From positions 1,116,001 to 1,180,000 of the forward strand of contig NZ_CP016809.1 of the NCBI RefSeq assembly GCF_002741055.1: a stretch of DNA of 64,000 nucleotides, given 5' to 3'. The translations under genes were made by a program, and so were the position numbers. The notes beneath the pieces were generated by a model. It ran no database searches and was not told the origin of the DNA. It saw only the letters and a program-made list of their open reading frames with translations. Source of the stretch: Paenibacillus ihbetae. Its GTDB lineage: Bacteria > Bacillota > Bacilli > Paenibacillales > Paenibacillaceae. Shown one piece after another: positions 45,426 to 54,819 of this stretch. Position 1 is the first letter of the stretch, and the number at the start of each line of letters is the position of its first letter.

Positions 45426-46028
45426 ATGGCACGTTACACCGGTCCTAAATTTAAATTGAGCCGCCGTCTGGGAATCTCCCTGAGCGGTACAGGTAAAGAA
45501 TTAGCAAAACGCCCTTTCCCTCCTGGACAACATGGTCCTAACCAACGGAGAAAAGTCAGCAACTACGGCATGCAGCTTCAAGAAAAGCAAAAGCTGCGCC
45601 ACATGTACGGCTTGGGCGAGAAGCAATTCCGCACCCTGTTTGATAAAGCTACCAGCATGAAAGGGATCGCGGGTGAGAACTTCATGTTCCTGCTTGAGAG
45701 CCGTCTGGACAACCTCGTGTATCGTCTTGGCTTCAGCAATTCCCGTGCAGGTGCTCGTCAGCTCGTTGCTCACGGTCACGTCACTGTAAACGGCAAGAAA
45801 GTTGATATCGCCTCTTACTCCGTAAGTGTTGGCGATGTAATCGGTCTTCGCGAAAGAAGCCGCAACCTGACTTCCGTTAAAGAAGCACTGGCTAACCGCG
45901 TTCATTTGCCTGCTTACCTTGAGTTCGACGAAACTGCATTGGAAGGGAAATATATCCGTCTTCCAGAGCGTTCCGAGCTCTCCCAAGATATCGACGAGAA
46001 GCAAATCGTCGAATTCTACAACCGCTAA
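45426..46028 (+). CDS. rpsD: 30S ribosomal protein S4
   Basis: 200 residues. Starts [21 protein letters not shown]; the S4 RNA-binding domain (about 92-150) has [26 protein letters not shown] sequence, split here to its core [11 protein letters not shown], and [12 protein letters not shown]4 nucleates 30S assembly and, in Bacillus, represses its own synthesis. The N-terminal zinc-binding Cys set of some S4 proteins is absent, so this is the zinc-free form. It has a strong promoter and terminator and stands alone; tyrS, which follows rpsD in B. subtilis, is not here. Confidence 0.97.
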   Translation: MARYTGPKFKLSRRLGISLSGTGKELAKRPFPPGQHGPNQRRKVSNYGMQLQEKQKLRHMYGLGEKQFRTLFDKATSMKGIAGENFMFLLESRLDNLVYRLGFSNSRAGARQLVAHGHVTVNGKKVDIASYSVSVGDVIGLRERSRNLTSVKEALANRVHLPAYLEFDETALEGKYIRLPERSELSQDIDEKQIVEFYNR

Positions 46029-46044
46029 GATTAAAGCGGAGCCC

Positions 46045-46087
46045 AAGAAACCTGAAAGCCCTCGCGGCCTTCAGGTTTCTTTTTTTG
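46045..46087 (+). terminator. Rho-independent terminator after rpsD
   Basis: AAGAAACCTGAA pairs with TTCAGGTTTCTT (stem extended by GCC/GGC), then TTTTTT. Confidence 0.9.
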
Positions 46088-46104
46088 TTGCCTGTTTCCC
46101 CAAA

Positions 46105-46212
46105 ATGCTCCTAGTGCGCTTAATGCTCATAGTGCTCTTAATCCTCTTAATGCTCTTATTGCTCTTAATGCTTCTAGAGCTTCTATTGCTTCTAATGCAT
46201 CTAGTCCCCTAA
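46105..46212. repeat. Degenerate 9-base tandem repeat (consensus ATGCTCTTA)
   Basis: Eleven units from 46105 to 46203 plus a worn twelfth to 46212; most units match ATGCTCTTA at six or more bases. It lies just after the rpsD terminator. It reads as repeated Met-Leu-Leu in one frame, but no ribosome site supports translation. Confidence 0.88.
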
Positions 46213-46740
46213 TGCCCGTCTCGAAGCTGCCATGCCTCCTATCCCTCGAGCTTCTTGCCGCTTCCTGTCCATGCTGTTCCCCTATCCCCTGCCCGTCCTT
46301 ATTATTCTAATCCGGTGCTTTAAAGGATGCGACCGTTTTCCCTGGCGCATGGCTTGTCGTCCGAGCGTTGGCGCTGATCATCGTGCAGCAATCATCATTT
46401 CACCACGCCCTTGGAAAAACAGAGGAAAATGCACGACACGGCCGCTTTAAAGTTACCATCTCCTCGTCTCTCCCGTTAGATCCGTTTACTCCATCTGCTC
46501 CGCCTGCTTATCTCTCCGCCTCTACTGTCCGGTCCATCTCCTCGTCTCTCCCGTCAGATCCGTCTACTCCATCTGCCCTGTCTGCTCATCTCCTCCGCCT
46601 CTTCCGTCTCCTCGGTTTACTCCGTGGGTCAGCCGCTAGAAGCGCCTTCTTGGCATGGTAATAAATTCATCATGCATTTACGTGTCCCAAAATAAATCAT
46701 TCTTCATTAAAAAAGGACATTCTATAAAGGGACAAATGAT
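46213..46740. other. Gene-free, pyrimidine-rich spacer
   Basis: More than 500 bases before the PBP promoter. No gene with a start and ribosome site was found. It contains the 78-base duplication listed separately; the plus strand is very rich in C and T. Confidence 0.6.
46456..46612. repeat. 78-base tandem duplication
   Basis: Copy 1 starts at 46456 and copy 2 at 46534; both begin CCATCTCCTCGTCTCTCCCG and stay similar for about 65 bases, then drift. Internal C/T-rich short repeats are also present. Confidence 0.82.
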
Positions 46741-46757
46741 TCAAACCCTTCGATTTA

Positions 46758-46766
46758 TGCTATAAT
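46758..46766 (+). promoter_or_regulatory. Extended -10 promoter of the PBP gene
   Basis: TGCTATAAT (TG-N-TATAAT) with the -10 core at 46761-46766; the -35 is weak. GGAGGAG lies ahead of the start codon at 46796. Confidence 0.6.
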
Positions 46767-46795
46767 AGGTGCGTTAAAAAGGAGGAGTATCATTC

Positions 46796-49700
46796 ATGGT
46801 TGAGGAGAAAAAACAGGGTTCCGGAAAACAGAAAAAACCGCGAAAACGTTCCTTTCTGCGGGTTTTCGGATCTGTCATCGGATGGCTTTTTATTATAGGC
46901 CTGACAGGTGTATTGTTCGCCGGAGGAGCCGTTGCGGGCTATGTCACCTCGATCGTTAAGGATGAGCCTGTAAGGTCGCGGGCACTCATCGAGAAGACGA
47001 TGAACGATAATGCCATCACCGGGTTTGCCTACTTCCGTGACGGCTCGCCGATCGGCCAGCTCAGGACGGAAGAAGACAGACGACCTGTCGAATTTGAAGA
47101 AATTCCCCAAATCGTTAAAGATGCCGTCATATCCATAGAAGACAACCGTTTTTATACACATAAGGGTGTTGACATAAAAGGCACTGCGCGCGCAGTTAAA
47201 GAACGTTTGCTGAACGAGCCGGTCCAGACCGGGGGAAGCACACTGACCCAGCAGCTGGCGAGACTGACCTTTCTCAGCCGTGATCGCACGGACAACCGGA
47301 AGGTGAAGGAAATGCTGCTGGCGATGCGTATGGAGCGGTTTCTAAGCAAGGACCAGATTTTGACCGCCTATTTGAACAAGGTTCCTTACGGCAACGGTTC
47401 AAGCGGTTACCAGGTGTTTGGCATCAAGGCTGCCGCCAAAGGGATATTCAACATCAACAAGCTGGAGGACCTGAATATCGCCCAGGCTGCTTATCTTGCA
47501 GGCCTGCCGCAGCTGCCATCCTCCTACTCTGCTTTTAACGGCAAGGGAGAGTTTGATGAAAAGTCCTTCAACCGGGCGGTAGACCGCCAGCACCGGGTCC
47601 TGGACAGCATGCTCAAGGAAGGCAAGATTACGCCGGCGGAATATCGGGAAGCGCTGGACTTCGATATTAAAGCATCGCTGGCTCCGCGGACTCAGAAGGC
47701 TTATGTGACTTATCCGTATCTCATGATGGAAGTGGAACGCCAGGCAGCTGATATTCTAGCTCAGCTGGAGCTCGAGGATTCTGCCGTTGACAAGAAAGAG
47801 AAAAAAGATGAAGAAACATCGGATTTGCTGACCGGCGGGTATCGTGTATATACCACGATAGACCGTACTGTATACCGCACGATGCGGGCCATCGCGGAAG
47901 ATGACAGCAACTTCTTCCCGGACAGCGAGAAAGGCGTGGAGCAGACCGGCGCGATGATGATCGACAACAAAACCGGAGCTATCCTCGGCATGATTGAAGG
48001 GCGCGATTTCAACATCGAGCAGATGAACCACGCTACTCAGATGAAACGTCAGCCGGGGTCGGCCATGAAGCCGATCGCCGCCTACTTGCCGGCGCTTGAA
48101 TCGGGAGCGATTCAGCCGGCCAGCGTCGTGGATGACTCCCCCATCATCTTAAGAGATTATTCGAAGGTGTACCATATTCCGAAGAACGCATACACCGGCT
48201 ACAGAGGCCTGATGACGGCGCGGCAAGCGCTGAACGATTCCACCAACACGGTCGCGTTGAAACTGTTCAACAACACCGTCGGTATCGACAATGCCTGGGC
48301 ATTCTCCAAAAAGCTCGGCATCACCACGCTGGAGGAGAAGGATTATTCCGCGGCTACAGGAGTTCTAGGGGGCCTTAGTCGGGGCGTAACCGTCGAAGAG
48401 CTGACGAATGCGTACAGCTCGATCGGCAATAAAGGAAAATTCAACGATGCCTTTATGATCGAGAAGATCGTCGATTCCAAAGGAAATATCGTTTATAAGC
48501 ACGAAGTGAAGCCGGAACAAGTGTTCTCCGAGCAAACGGCCTATCTCATGACCGACATGATGCGTACCGTCATTACGAACGGTACCGGAAGCAAGGTCCG
48601 GGATACTTACAAGAAATTCAATGAAATCCCGATTGTCGGCAAGACCGGCTCCACGCAGAACTACGGAGATGTTTGGTTCATGGGCTATTCCCCTGACATC
48701 ACATTGGGCGTCTGGGTCGGTTACAAGGAGCAGAAGCATGTGCTCGTCGGGGATCAGCGGAAGCATGCGCAGAGCATCTGGGCGAAAATTATGAATGAAG
48801 TCACCGACGTCAAGCCTGAGCTCTTCCCAACCAAGAGCTTTGAGAAGCCGGAGGGCATTATTTCCAAGACTGTATCGGCGTACAGCGGGAAGCTCCCAAC
48901 GGCGCTGACCGACCGATTCGTTACGGATATTTTCAATGCTAAGTATGTACCGACCGAGCCGGACGACGGCATTGCCAAGGCTAAATACATTACCTACCGG
49001 GGCGTGAATTACATTCCTCACGAATCAACGCCGCTCGATATGCTTAAAGAGCAAATCGTCGTTAAACGGGAGAAGCCGCTCGATGAGCTGATCAAAGAGC
49101 TCGAGAATGCGCTGAAGGTGATGAAGGGAGAACGCATGCCGCTGGAATACTATCTTCCGCAGGACGCCAAGAAAGGCATGCCGACCAAGCTCGATCCGAG
49201 AAGGGATGACGGCAGAGCGCCTACGCCGCCGAAGAATGTCCATTATAATATCGGAAGCGGATCAATCAGCTTCAGTGGAAGCGGATCCCCTGACGTTGTG
49301 GGTTATCGCCTCTATAAATCGGTCAATGGCAGCCCGTTCACCCATCAGGGGCAGGTGGTCCTTGCCGATGGCAACTACGTCTTCTCCGGCCTGGGCTCCG
49401 ACGGCCTGTTTGCCTCGTATTACGTAGTGGCGGTGGATGTGGCCGGCAACGCTTCCGAGCCTAGCACGATCGTAGGCACCGGCGCCCCGGGCTTTACCAC
49501 CCCGGATGAGACGGAGACGGAGCCGGAGGAAGACCTCGGCACGGACGGAGAGGTCATCGAGGACGTTCCGGAGGATGACCTAGACCTGGGCTCCGAGGGC
49601 ATTACCGCCCCTCCTGCTGCTCCCGGGCAGCCAACGATCACCGCTACGCCGGATGGCTTCACGGTCAAGTGGAGCGGCAACGCGCCGGAGGAAGAGGTCA

Positions 49701-49882
49701 TCGCTTATAACATTTACTACAGTCCGAACAGTGACGGGAACTACCAAGTTCTCGGCACAAGCAAAAGCACCGACTATTATTACGTAGGCGGGCCGATGAG
49801 CGGTACGTTTAGAGTGACTGCCGTGAATTCGGCCGGGGAATCGCCTCCTTCGCCAACCGTCTTTTTCGAGAAAACCGAATAA
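46796..49882 (+). CDS. Class A penicillin-binding protein with fibronectin type III domains
   Basis: 1028 residues. Bifunctional peptidoglycan glycosyltransferase/transpeptidase. One membrane helix (about 27-49) after a basic tail; GT51 domain with catalytic Glu115 in EDNRFYTHKG; transpeptidase with SAMK (Ser422, Lys425), STN (482-484) and KTG (616-618). After a helical hinge come a Fn3-like domain (about 808-892), an acidic linker (about 901-935) and a second Fn3-like domain (937-1026). Fn3 modules probably bind wall or other proteins outside the cell. Similar to PBP1A/PonA-type proteins, with a longer C-terminus. Confidence 0.93.
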   Translation: MVEEKKQGSGKQKKPRKRSFLRVFGSVIGWLFIIGLTGVLFAGGAVAGYVTSIVKDEPVRSRALIEKTMNDNAITGFAYFRDGSPIGQLRTEEDRRPVEFEEIPQIVKDAVISIEDNRFYTHKGVDIKGTARAVKERLLNEPVQTGGSTLTQQLARLTFLSRDRTDNRKVKEMLLAMRMERFLSKDQILTAYLNKVPYGNGSSGYQVFGIKAAAKGIFNINKLEDLNIAQAAYLAGLPQLPSSYSAFNGKGEFDEKSFNRAVDRQHRVLDSMLKEGKITPAEYREALDFDIKASLAPRTQKAYVTYPYLMMEVERQAADILAQLELEDSAVDKKEKKDEETSDLLTGGYRVYTTIDRTVYRTMRAIAEDDSNFFPDSEKGVEQTGAMMIDNKTGAILGMIEGRDFNIEQMNHATQMKRQPGSAMKPIAAYLPALESGAIQPASVVDDSPIILRDYSKVYHIPKNAYTGYRGLMTARQALNDSTNTVALKLFNNTVGIDNAWAFSKKLGITTLEEKDYSAATGVLGGLSRGVTVEELTNAYSSIGNKGKFNDAFMIEKIVDSKGNIVYKHEVKPEQVFSEQTAYLMTDMMRTVITNGTGSKVRDTYKKFNEIPIVGKTGSTQNYGDVWFMGYSPDITLGVWVGYKEQKHVLVGDQRKHAQSIWAKIMNEVTDVKPELFPTKSFEKPEGIISKTVSAYSGKLPTALTDRFVTDIFNAKYVPTEPDDGIAKAKYITYRGVNYIPHESTPLDMLKEQIVVKREKPLDELIKELENALKVMKGERMPLEYYLPQDAKKGMPTKLDPRRDDGRAPTPPKNVHYNIGSGSISFSGSGSPDVVGYRLYKSVNGSPFTHQGQVVLADGNYVFSGLGSDGLFASYYVVAVDVAGNASEPSTIVGTGAPGFTTPDETETEPEEDLGTDGEVIEDVPEDDLDLGSEGITAPPAAPGQPTITATPDGFTVKWSGNAPEEEVIAYNIYYSPNSDGNYQVLGTSKSTDYYYVGGPMSGTFRVTAVNSAGESPPSPTVFFEKTE

Positions 49883-49891
49883 AGATATCAA

Positions 49892-49955
49892 CAAAACCGC
49901 TTCTTTTGAAAGAGTTGCACCCATCCGGGTGCGCTTTCGTTCGAAGCGGTTTTTG
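49892..49955 (+). terminator. Rho-independent terminator after the PBP gene
   Basis: CAAAACCGCTTC pairs with GAAGCGGTTTTTG around a nested GCACCC/GGGTGC hairpin. Confidence 0.82.
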
Positions 49956-50102
49956 ATGTGCAAGGTGGAAGAACGGGCTGCGGATCATCACATTATCACG
50001 TTCATTTCATTTACCACGGGGCTCCCCACGATTCAATCCGACCTGCACTTTCAGAATTCGATGATTTGCTTCCATCTGCCGATTCACGGAGCTCTCATCC
50101 AC

Positions 50103-50143
50103 AAAAAAACTGACCCGCCACTGATGGTTCAGCGGCAAGTCAG
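50103..50143 (-). terminator. Rho-independent terminator after acsA
   Basis: Minus strand CTGACTTGCCGCTGA pairs with TCAGTGGCGGGTCAG, then TTTTTTTG. Confidence 0.85.
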
Positions 50144-50168
50144 CCTGTTTGTGCATTATGATATGATA

Positions 50169-51896
50169 TTAATCCTCGATGGTGGACAAATCCCCGGTCG
50201 GCAGATCCAGCTCCCAGGCCTTCAATACCCGGCGCATGATTTTGCCTGACCGTGTCTTCGGCAGCTTATCCTTGAACTCAATCTCGCGCGGAGCAGCATG
50301 CGCGGACAGCCCCTCTTTTACAAAACGGTAGATTTCATCCTTAAGCTCCTGGGAAGGCGTGTATCCTTCGCGCAGGGAGATAAACGCTTTAATGATTTCT
50401 CCGCGGGTTACGTCCGGCTTCCCGATGACGCCCGCCTCCGCTACAGCCGGATGCTCAACCAGCTTGCTCTCGACCTCGAACGGCCCGATGCGCTCGCCGG
50501 AAGAATTGATGACATCATCGATTCGGCCTTGGAACCAGAAGTAGCCCTCTTCGTCCATATACGCCGTATCGCCGGAAATATACCAGCCCGGAATCCGGAA
50601 GTATTCTTCATACTTGGCCGGGTTGTTCCAGACCTGTCGCATCATGGACGGCCACGGTGTCTTGATGGCCAGATTGCCCATCGTATATGGAGCAACCTCG
50701 TTCCCCTGATCATCCAGAATCGCGGCTGTAATGCCTGGAAGCGGACGCCCCATGGATCCCGGCTTGATCGCCATACTCGGATAGTTGCAGATCAGCTGTC
50801 CGCCGGTCTCCGTCATCCACCATGTATCGTGTATCCGCTGCTTGTAAGCTTTATAACCCCAACGCACCACCTCTGGGTTCAGCGGCTCTCCTACGGACAG
50901 GACGTGGCGCAGATGGCTCAAGTCGAATTGGTCGATCAAATCCGAGCCCGCTCCCATGAGCATCCGGAAGGCGGTCGGGGCGCTGTACCACACCGTCACC
51001 TTGTTCTTCTCCAACGTGCCGTACCAGTCCTGCGGACTGAATCGGCCGCCGCGGATCACATTCGTTACGCCGTGCAGCCATGGTGCAAAAATACCGTACG
51101 AGGTGCCTGTTACCCAGCCCGGGTCAGCCGTACACCAGTATATATCGTCTTCTCTCAGATCCAGCACGACCTTGCCGGTATAATAATGCTGGATCATGGC
51201 ATTCTGCACATGATAGACGCCCTTCGGTTTCCCCGTTGAGCCCGAAGTGTAATGCATGATCAATCCGTCTTCCCGCTCCAGCCATTCCAGCTCCAGCTCG
51301 CTGGACGCGGATTCCATCTCCCGGAAGTAAGAGATCAACTGCGGATCCTCATCCTCCAGATCCCCAACCACGAAGATGTGCTTCAGCTCAGGCAGCTCGT
51401 CACGCTTGACGCGCGGCAGAAGCGCAGGCGTTGTGACCAAGGCCACGGCACCGCTGTCTTCCAGCCGGTCCTTCACCGCCGTCTCCATGAACGCTTCGAA
51501 CAGCGGTCCCACGACGGCACCCACCTTCAGAATCCCCAGCAGACTCGCATAGAGCTCCGGGCTGCGCGGCATGAATATAAAAACTCTGTCGCCTTTACCG
51601 ATCCCATACTTGCGCAGCACATTGCCAAATTTGTCGGACTGCTCTTTCATCTCGGAATAGGTAATCGCTTCGTCTCTTGCTGCATCGCTGTACAAGAGCG
51701 CGATTTTATCCCCTTTACCTTCCGCTACATGACGGTCGATGGCTTCATAAGCCATGTTGACTTTCCCCGTCTCATACCATGTAAAATGTCTCTCGATCGT
51801 ATCCCATGAAAACTCGGAACGTGCTTCCTCGTAGCTCTTCATATTGGAATGCGAGACTTCACTTGGTAAAATTTCGCTATGCGTCTGATTCATCAT
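50169..51896 (-). CDS. acsA: Acetyl-CoA synthetase (AMP-forming)
   Basis: 575 residues, like the short B. subtilis AcsA. Activates acetate to acetyl-AMP and then acetyl-CoA. Motifs: TSGSTGKPKG (ATP loop), WWMTETGGQ (adenine site), YISGDTAYMDEEGYFWFQGR (hinge), and PKTRSGKIMRR with the catalytic Lys that AcuA acetylates in B. subtilis. The start has GGAGG 5-8 bases ahead with two ATGs; either may be used. Divergent from acuA, with a cre-like CcpA site between. Acetate use by this enzyme is usually repressed by glucose through CcpA. Confidence 0.96.
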   Translation of the reverse strand: MMNQTHSEILPSEVSHSNMKSYEEARSEFSWDTIERHFTWYETGKVNMAYEAIDRHVAEGKGDKIALLYSDAARDEAITYSEMKEQSDKFGNVLRKYGIGKGDRVFIFMPRSPELYASLLGILKVGAVVGPLFEAFMETAVKDRLEDSGAVALVTTPALLPRVKRDELPELKHIFVVGDLEDEDPQLISYFREMESASSELELEWLEREDGLIMHYTSGSTGKPKGVYHVQNAMIQHYYTGKVVLDLREDDIYWCTADPGWVTGTSYGIFAPWLHGVTNVIRGGRFSPQDWYGTLEKNKVTVWYSAPTAFRMLMGAGSDLIDQFDLSHLRHVLSVGEPLNPEVVRWGYKAYKQRIHDTWWMTETGGQLICNYPSMAIKPGSMGRPLPGITAAILDDQGNEVAPYTMGNLAIKTPWPSMMRQVWNNPAKYEEYFRIPGWYISGDTAYMDEEGYFWFQGRIDDVINSSGERIGPFEVESKLVEHPAVAEAGVIGKPDVTRGEIIKAFISLREGYTPSQELKDEIYRFVKEGLSAHAAPREIEFKDKLPKTRSGKIMRRVLKAWELDLPTGDLSTIED

Positions 51897-51933
51897 AACA
51901 TCCTCCTCATTCTCAAATCAGTCTCGTCCTTGT

Positions 51934-51947
51934 GGACAGCGCTTTCA
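51934..51947 (-). promoter_or_regulatory. Catabolite-responsive element (cre) upstream of acsA
   Basis: Minus strand TGAAAGCGCTGTCC fits the cre consensus TGWAANCGNTNWCA at 13 of 14 positions (last base C instead of A). It lies 38 bases upstream of the acsA start. CcpA, encoded at 53742-54752, is the expected binding protein. Confidence 0.75.
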
Positions 51948-52190
51948 AATTTAATTGAATGAAACATTTTGGAAGTTGCATATTGCGCTTGCGGCGGGTC
52001 GTCACGTTGCCTCCGATCATCGAGCAATTAACCCTAGGGATTCGTTAAGCCAACTCCTGTTGTCAATGTGATAAATGTGAAGGTTTTATGTCGAAGTGAT
52101 TATATCATATGTTATGTTTTCCTGTCATTGCTTTTCATTTTTTTATTTTTTTGCTATAAGTAGGGTATGGAAATGAAAGGAGCGTAACGG

Positions 52191-52823
52191 ATGGAACACT
52201 GCAAGCTTTACCAGTCTCATGTTTTGTTTCCTGAAGACCGCCGCCTGATCATCGAAGGACCTGTACCTCCCGAGCAGTTATCCAAGCTTACGATGCACCC
52301 TGATCTCAAGGCGTTTCGCCGTCCTGCGGAGCAGCATGAGGCATTGGTGGAAATTGCAGGCCTCCCCGAGGGCAGAATTATTATCACGCGGGACCGCGAT
52401 ACGATTGTAGGATATGTAACCTTCCATTACCCGGATGAGCAAGAACGGTGGTCTGAAGGGAATATGAAAGATTTAATTGAGCTGGGGGCAATCGAAGTTG
52501 CCGGCGAGTATCGCTCGATGGGCCTCGGCCAACAGATGATCAAAACCGCATTCGAGGAAGACCAAATGGAGCGGTATATCGTTTTTACGACCGAATACTA
52601 CTGGCATTGGGATCTTAAGGGGAGCGGCTTGAACGTATGGGATTACCGCAAAATGATGGAACGGCTGATGAAGGTCGTGGATATGGAATGGTACGCGACT
52701 GACGATCCGGAAATATGCTCCCATCCCGCCAACTGTCTTATGGTCCGAATCGGCCGGCAAGTGCCGCTGTCATCGCAGGAGCAGTTCGACCGCATTCGTT
52801 TCAGACAGCGCTTTATGTACTAA
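52191..52823 (+). CDS. acuA: Acetoin utilization protein AcuA (GNAT acetyltransferase)
   Basis: 210 residues. In B. subtilis AcuA acetylates and inactivates AcsA. Features of the GNAT fold: VGYVTFHYP, IEVAGEYRSMGLGQQMIKTA with the acetyl-CoA loop (R/Q-X-X-G-X-G/A pattern, RSMGLG), and a YIVFTTEYYWHWDL strand. AAAGGAG lies 8 bases before ATG 52191. It is divergent from acsA as in B. subtilis, but acuB and acuC do not follow; convergent mtnN comes next. Confidence 0.92.
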   Translation: MEHCKLYQSHVLFPEDRRLIIEGPVPPEQLSKLTMHPDLKAFRRPAEQHEALVEIAGLPEGRIIITRDRDTIVGYVTFHYPDEQERWSEGNMKDLIELGAIEVAGEYRSMGLGQQMIKTAFEEDQMERYIVFTTEYYWHWDLKGSGLNVWDYRKMMERLMKVVDMEWYATDDPEICSHPANCLMVRIGRQVPLSSQEQFDRIRFRQRFMY

Positions 52824-52830
52824 GAAACCA

Positions 52831-52862
52831 ATATATCCCCGGGGACTTAACCTCGGGGATAT
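52831..52862. terminator. Bidirectional terminator between acuA and mtnN
   Basis: ATATCCCCG pairs with CGGGGATAT between the two convergent genes; flanking T runs are short. Confidence 0.65.
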
Positions 52863-52923
52863 TTGATTCTATGAGCAGCTCCGCGCGTCCATCGTATTCC
52901 AGGGTCTAGAGGATACAGGCTTC

Positions 52924-53625
52924 TTATAGTCTCGACAGCATATGGTTTACGATTTCGTGAGAGCGCTTGGAAGCCTTCACCGTAAATTCCGGGAAATTGA
53001 CATGGGCCGAGCCGTCCGCTTTGTCCGACATCGATCGAATGACAACGTACGGCACCGCATTCATGTGGCACACTTGCGCCACGGCTGCGCCTTCCATCTC
53101 CGCACAAGCCCCGTTCAGCTCGCTGTACAGCATTTGCACCGTATCCCGGCTTGCGATAAACTGGTCGCCCGACAGGACTTTGCCGACGATATAATGCCCG
53201 TCCGCCAGCTCCTTGCACGCTTCCTCGGCAATCGTTATCAGCCCTTGATCCGCCGGGAAATCGGACACCTCCTGGTAAGGGATGACGCCTTTCGCAAAAC
53301 CAAGCGGCGTCACATCCATATCATGCTGCATGCACGAGGACGAAATGACGATATCGCCTATGTTAAGCTCCGGGTGGAGGGCACCGGCAACCCCGGTAAA
53401 CACAATCTTCGACACGCCAAAGGCATCGATCAAGATTTGGGTTGTAACCGCTGCGTTCACCTTGCCGACGCCGCTCTTGCATACGACCACCTGCTTGCCG
53501 TGAATGGTGCCGGCGGCATAGGTAACGCCTGCTTTCACCGTTGTATCCTTATTGTCCAGCTGCTGCAGCAGCAATTCGATTTCTTCGTCCATGGCCCCGA
53601 TCAGACCGATTACCTGTGTTGTCAT
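52924..53625 (-). CDS. mtnN: 5'-methylthioadenosine/S-adenosylhomocysteine nucleosidase
   Basis: 233 residues. Cleaves methylthioadenosine and SAH to adenine plus the sulfur sugar, feeding methionine salvage and the activated methyl cycle. Starts IGLIGAMDEEIELL; phosphorylase-like loops SGVGKVNAA, VFTGVAGAL and EMEGAAVAQV (catalytic Glu), with the adenine-site Asp in SMSDKADGSA. Start: ATG 53625 with GGAGGGG nine bases ahead; the upstream frame start at 53643 lacks similarity. It sits between acuA and ccpA on the minus strand. Confidence 0.95.
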   Translation of the reverse strand: MTTQVIGLIGAMDEEIELLLQQLDNKDTTVKAGVTYAAGTIHGKQVVVCKSGVGKVNAAVTTQILIDAFGVSKIVFTGVAGALHPELNIGDIVISSSCMQHDMDVTPLGFAKGVIPYQEVSDFPADQGLITIAEEACKELADGHYIVGKVLSGDQFIASRDTVQMLYSELNGACAEMEGAAVAQVCHMNAVPYVVIRSMSDKADGSAHVNFPEFTVKASKRSHEIVNHMLSRL

Positions 53626-53668
53626 TCCTGTACCCCTCCACAATGATATTCACAAATGCTTTCAGCAG

Positions 53669-53700
53669 AAAAAAGCCCCTTGAATCCAGGAGCTTTTTTT
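53669..53700 (-). terminator. Rho-independent terminator after ccpA
   Basis: Minus strand AAAAGCTCCT-GGATTCA-AGGGGCTTTTTT, 42 bases past the ccpA stop. Confidence 0.82.
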
Positions 53701-53741
53701 CAAATTAATGGATGCTTTGATTCGATCATCCATTCTCAAGC

Positions 53742-54752
53742 CTACTCGTTTACATGGCTTACCGATAGACGCAAAATCGTCTCGTGCGGCAAAATAACAC
53801 GTGGATTCTCCACATTTTCCTTTTTCATCAGTTTGGTCAGCAGCCGCATCGCCACCGCACCAAGGTCATACATCGGCTGCGCCACGGTTGTCAGCTGAGG
53901 ACGAACCATGGAGGCCATACGGATATTGTCCACGCTGATGATCGAGAAATCATCCGGAACCTTGTAGCCTTCATCCTGGATGCTGTGGATGGCACCGATC
54001 GCCATCTCATCCGTAGCCGCAAAAATAGCCGTCGGCTTCTTCTTCAGACCGAGGAAATATTTCATCGCTTCAACGCCGGATTCATAGCGATAGTTGCCGA
54101 TACGGACCAGATCCTCTTGATATTCGATACCGGCAGCTTCCAGCGCCTTCTTATATCCCTGGAAACGGGCATAACCGTTCGCGGGATCCTGAAGGGTGCC
54201 GCTGATCATGGCGATCTCACGATGTCCATGGCGGATCAAGGTGTTCACCGCATCAAATGCAGCCTGCTCATGGTCGATATCTACCGATGGATAGGAGCCC
54301 TTCTCATCGCTGGTCGCACACAGGACGATCGGAACAGCGGAGGTCTGGAACGCCTGGATATGCTCGTCCGTTACGGTTCCGCCCATAAAGAGGAGCCCGT
54401 CCACCTGCTTCTCGAGCAGGGTGTTGATGACGCGGATCTCCTTCTCCTTCCGCTTATCGGCATTACACAAGATAATATTATAGTGGTACATATTCGCAAT
54501 ATCCTCGATACCGCGGGCAATTTCCGCAAAGATCGAGTTCGAAATATCAGGGATCACAACGCCTACGGTTGTCGTCTTCTTGCTCGCCAGGCCTCTGGCT
54601 ACCGCATTCGGACGATATCCCAAACGTTCAATCGCTTCGTATACTTTCTTCCGGGTCTGAGGCTTTACGTTCGGGTTATTGTTAACAACCCGGGATACCG
54701 TCGCCATGGAAACGCCTGCTTCGCGCGCAACATCGTAAATGGTTACCGTCAA
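53742..54752 (-). CDS. ccpA: Catabolite control protein A
   Basis: 336 residues from TTG 54752. Main regulator of carbon catabolite repression; binds cre with HPr-Ser-P or Crh-Ser-P. The LacI-type helix-turn-helix is intact: [20 protein letters not shown], then the hinge helix [16 protein letters not shown]. The effector domain (60-330) matches CcpA at [14 protein letters not shown] and [11 protein letters not shown]. Start chosen at TTG, with GGAG nine bases ahead; the ATG codons at 54767 and 54773 lack a ribosome site. It sits in the acsA/mtnN/ytxJ neighbourhood as in Bacillus. Confidence 0.95.
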   Translation of the reverse strand: MTVTIYDVAREAGVSMATVSRVVNNNPNVKPQTRKKVYEAIERLGYRPNAVARGLASKKTTTVGVVIPDISNSIFAEIARGIEDIANMYHYNIILCNADKRKEKEIRVINTLLEKQVDGLLFMGGTVTDEHIQAFQTSAVPIVLCATSDEKGSYPSVDIDHEQAAFDAVNTLIRHGHREIAMISGTLQDPANGYARFQGYKKALEAAGIEYQEDLVRIGNYRYESGVEAMKYFLGLKKKPTAIFAATDEMAIGAIHSIQDEGYKVPDDFSIISVDNIRMASMVRPQLTTVAQPMYDLGAVAMRLLTKLMKKENVENPRVILPHETILRLSVSHVNE

Positions 54753-54819
54753 ATTCCTTCTCTCCATTGCCAATAGATTTTCATTCGTTCAATACCAATT
54801 GAATTTATGATACGACAAA

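Noticed and set aside
46105..46212. CRISPR-like repeat array
   Set aside because: Units are 9 bases with no spacers and no cas genes nearby.
45919..46212. Leu/Met-rich hydrophobic small protein after rpsD
   Set aside because: The frame arises from the 9-base repeat and overlaps rpsD and its terminator; there is no ribosome site.
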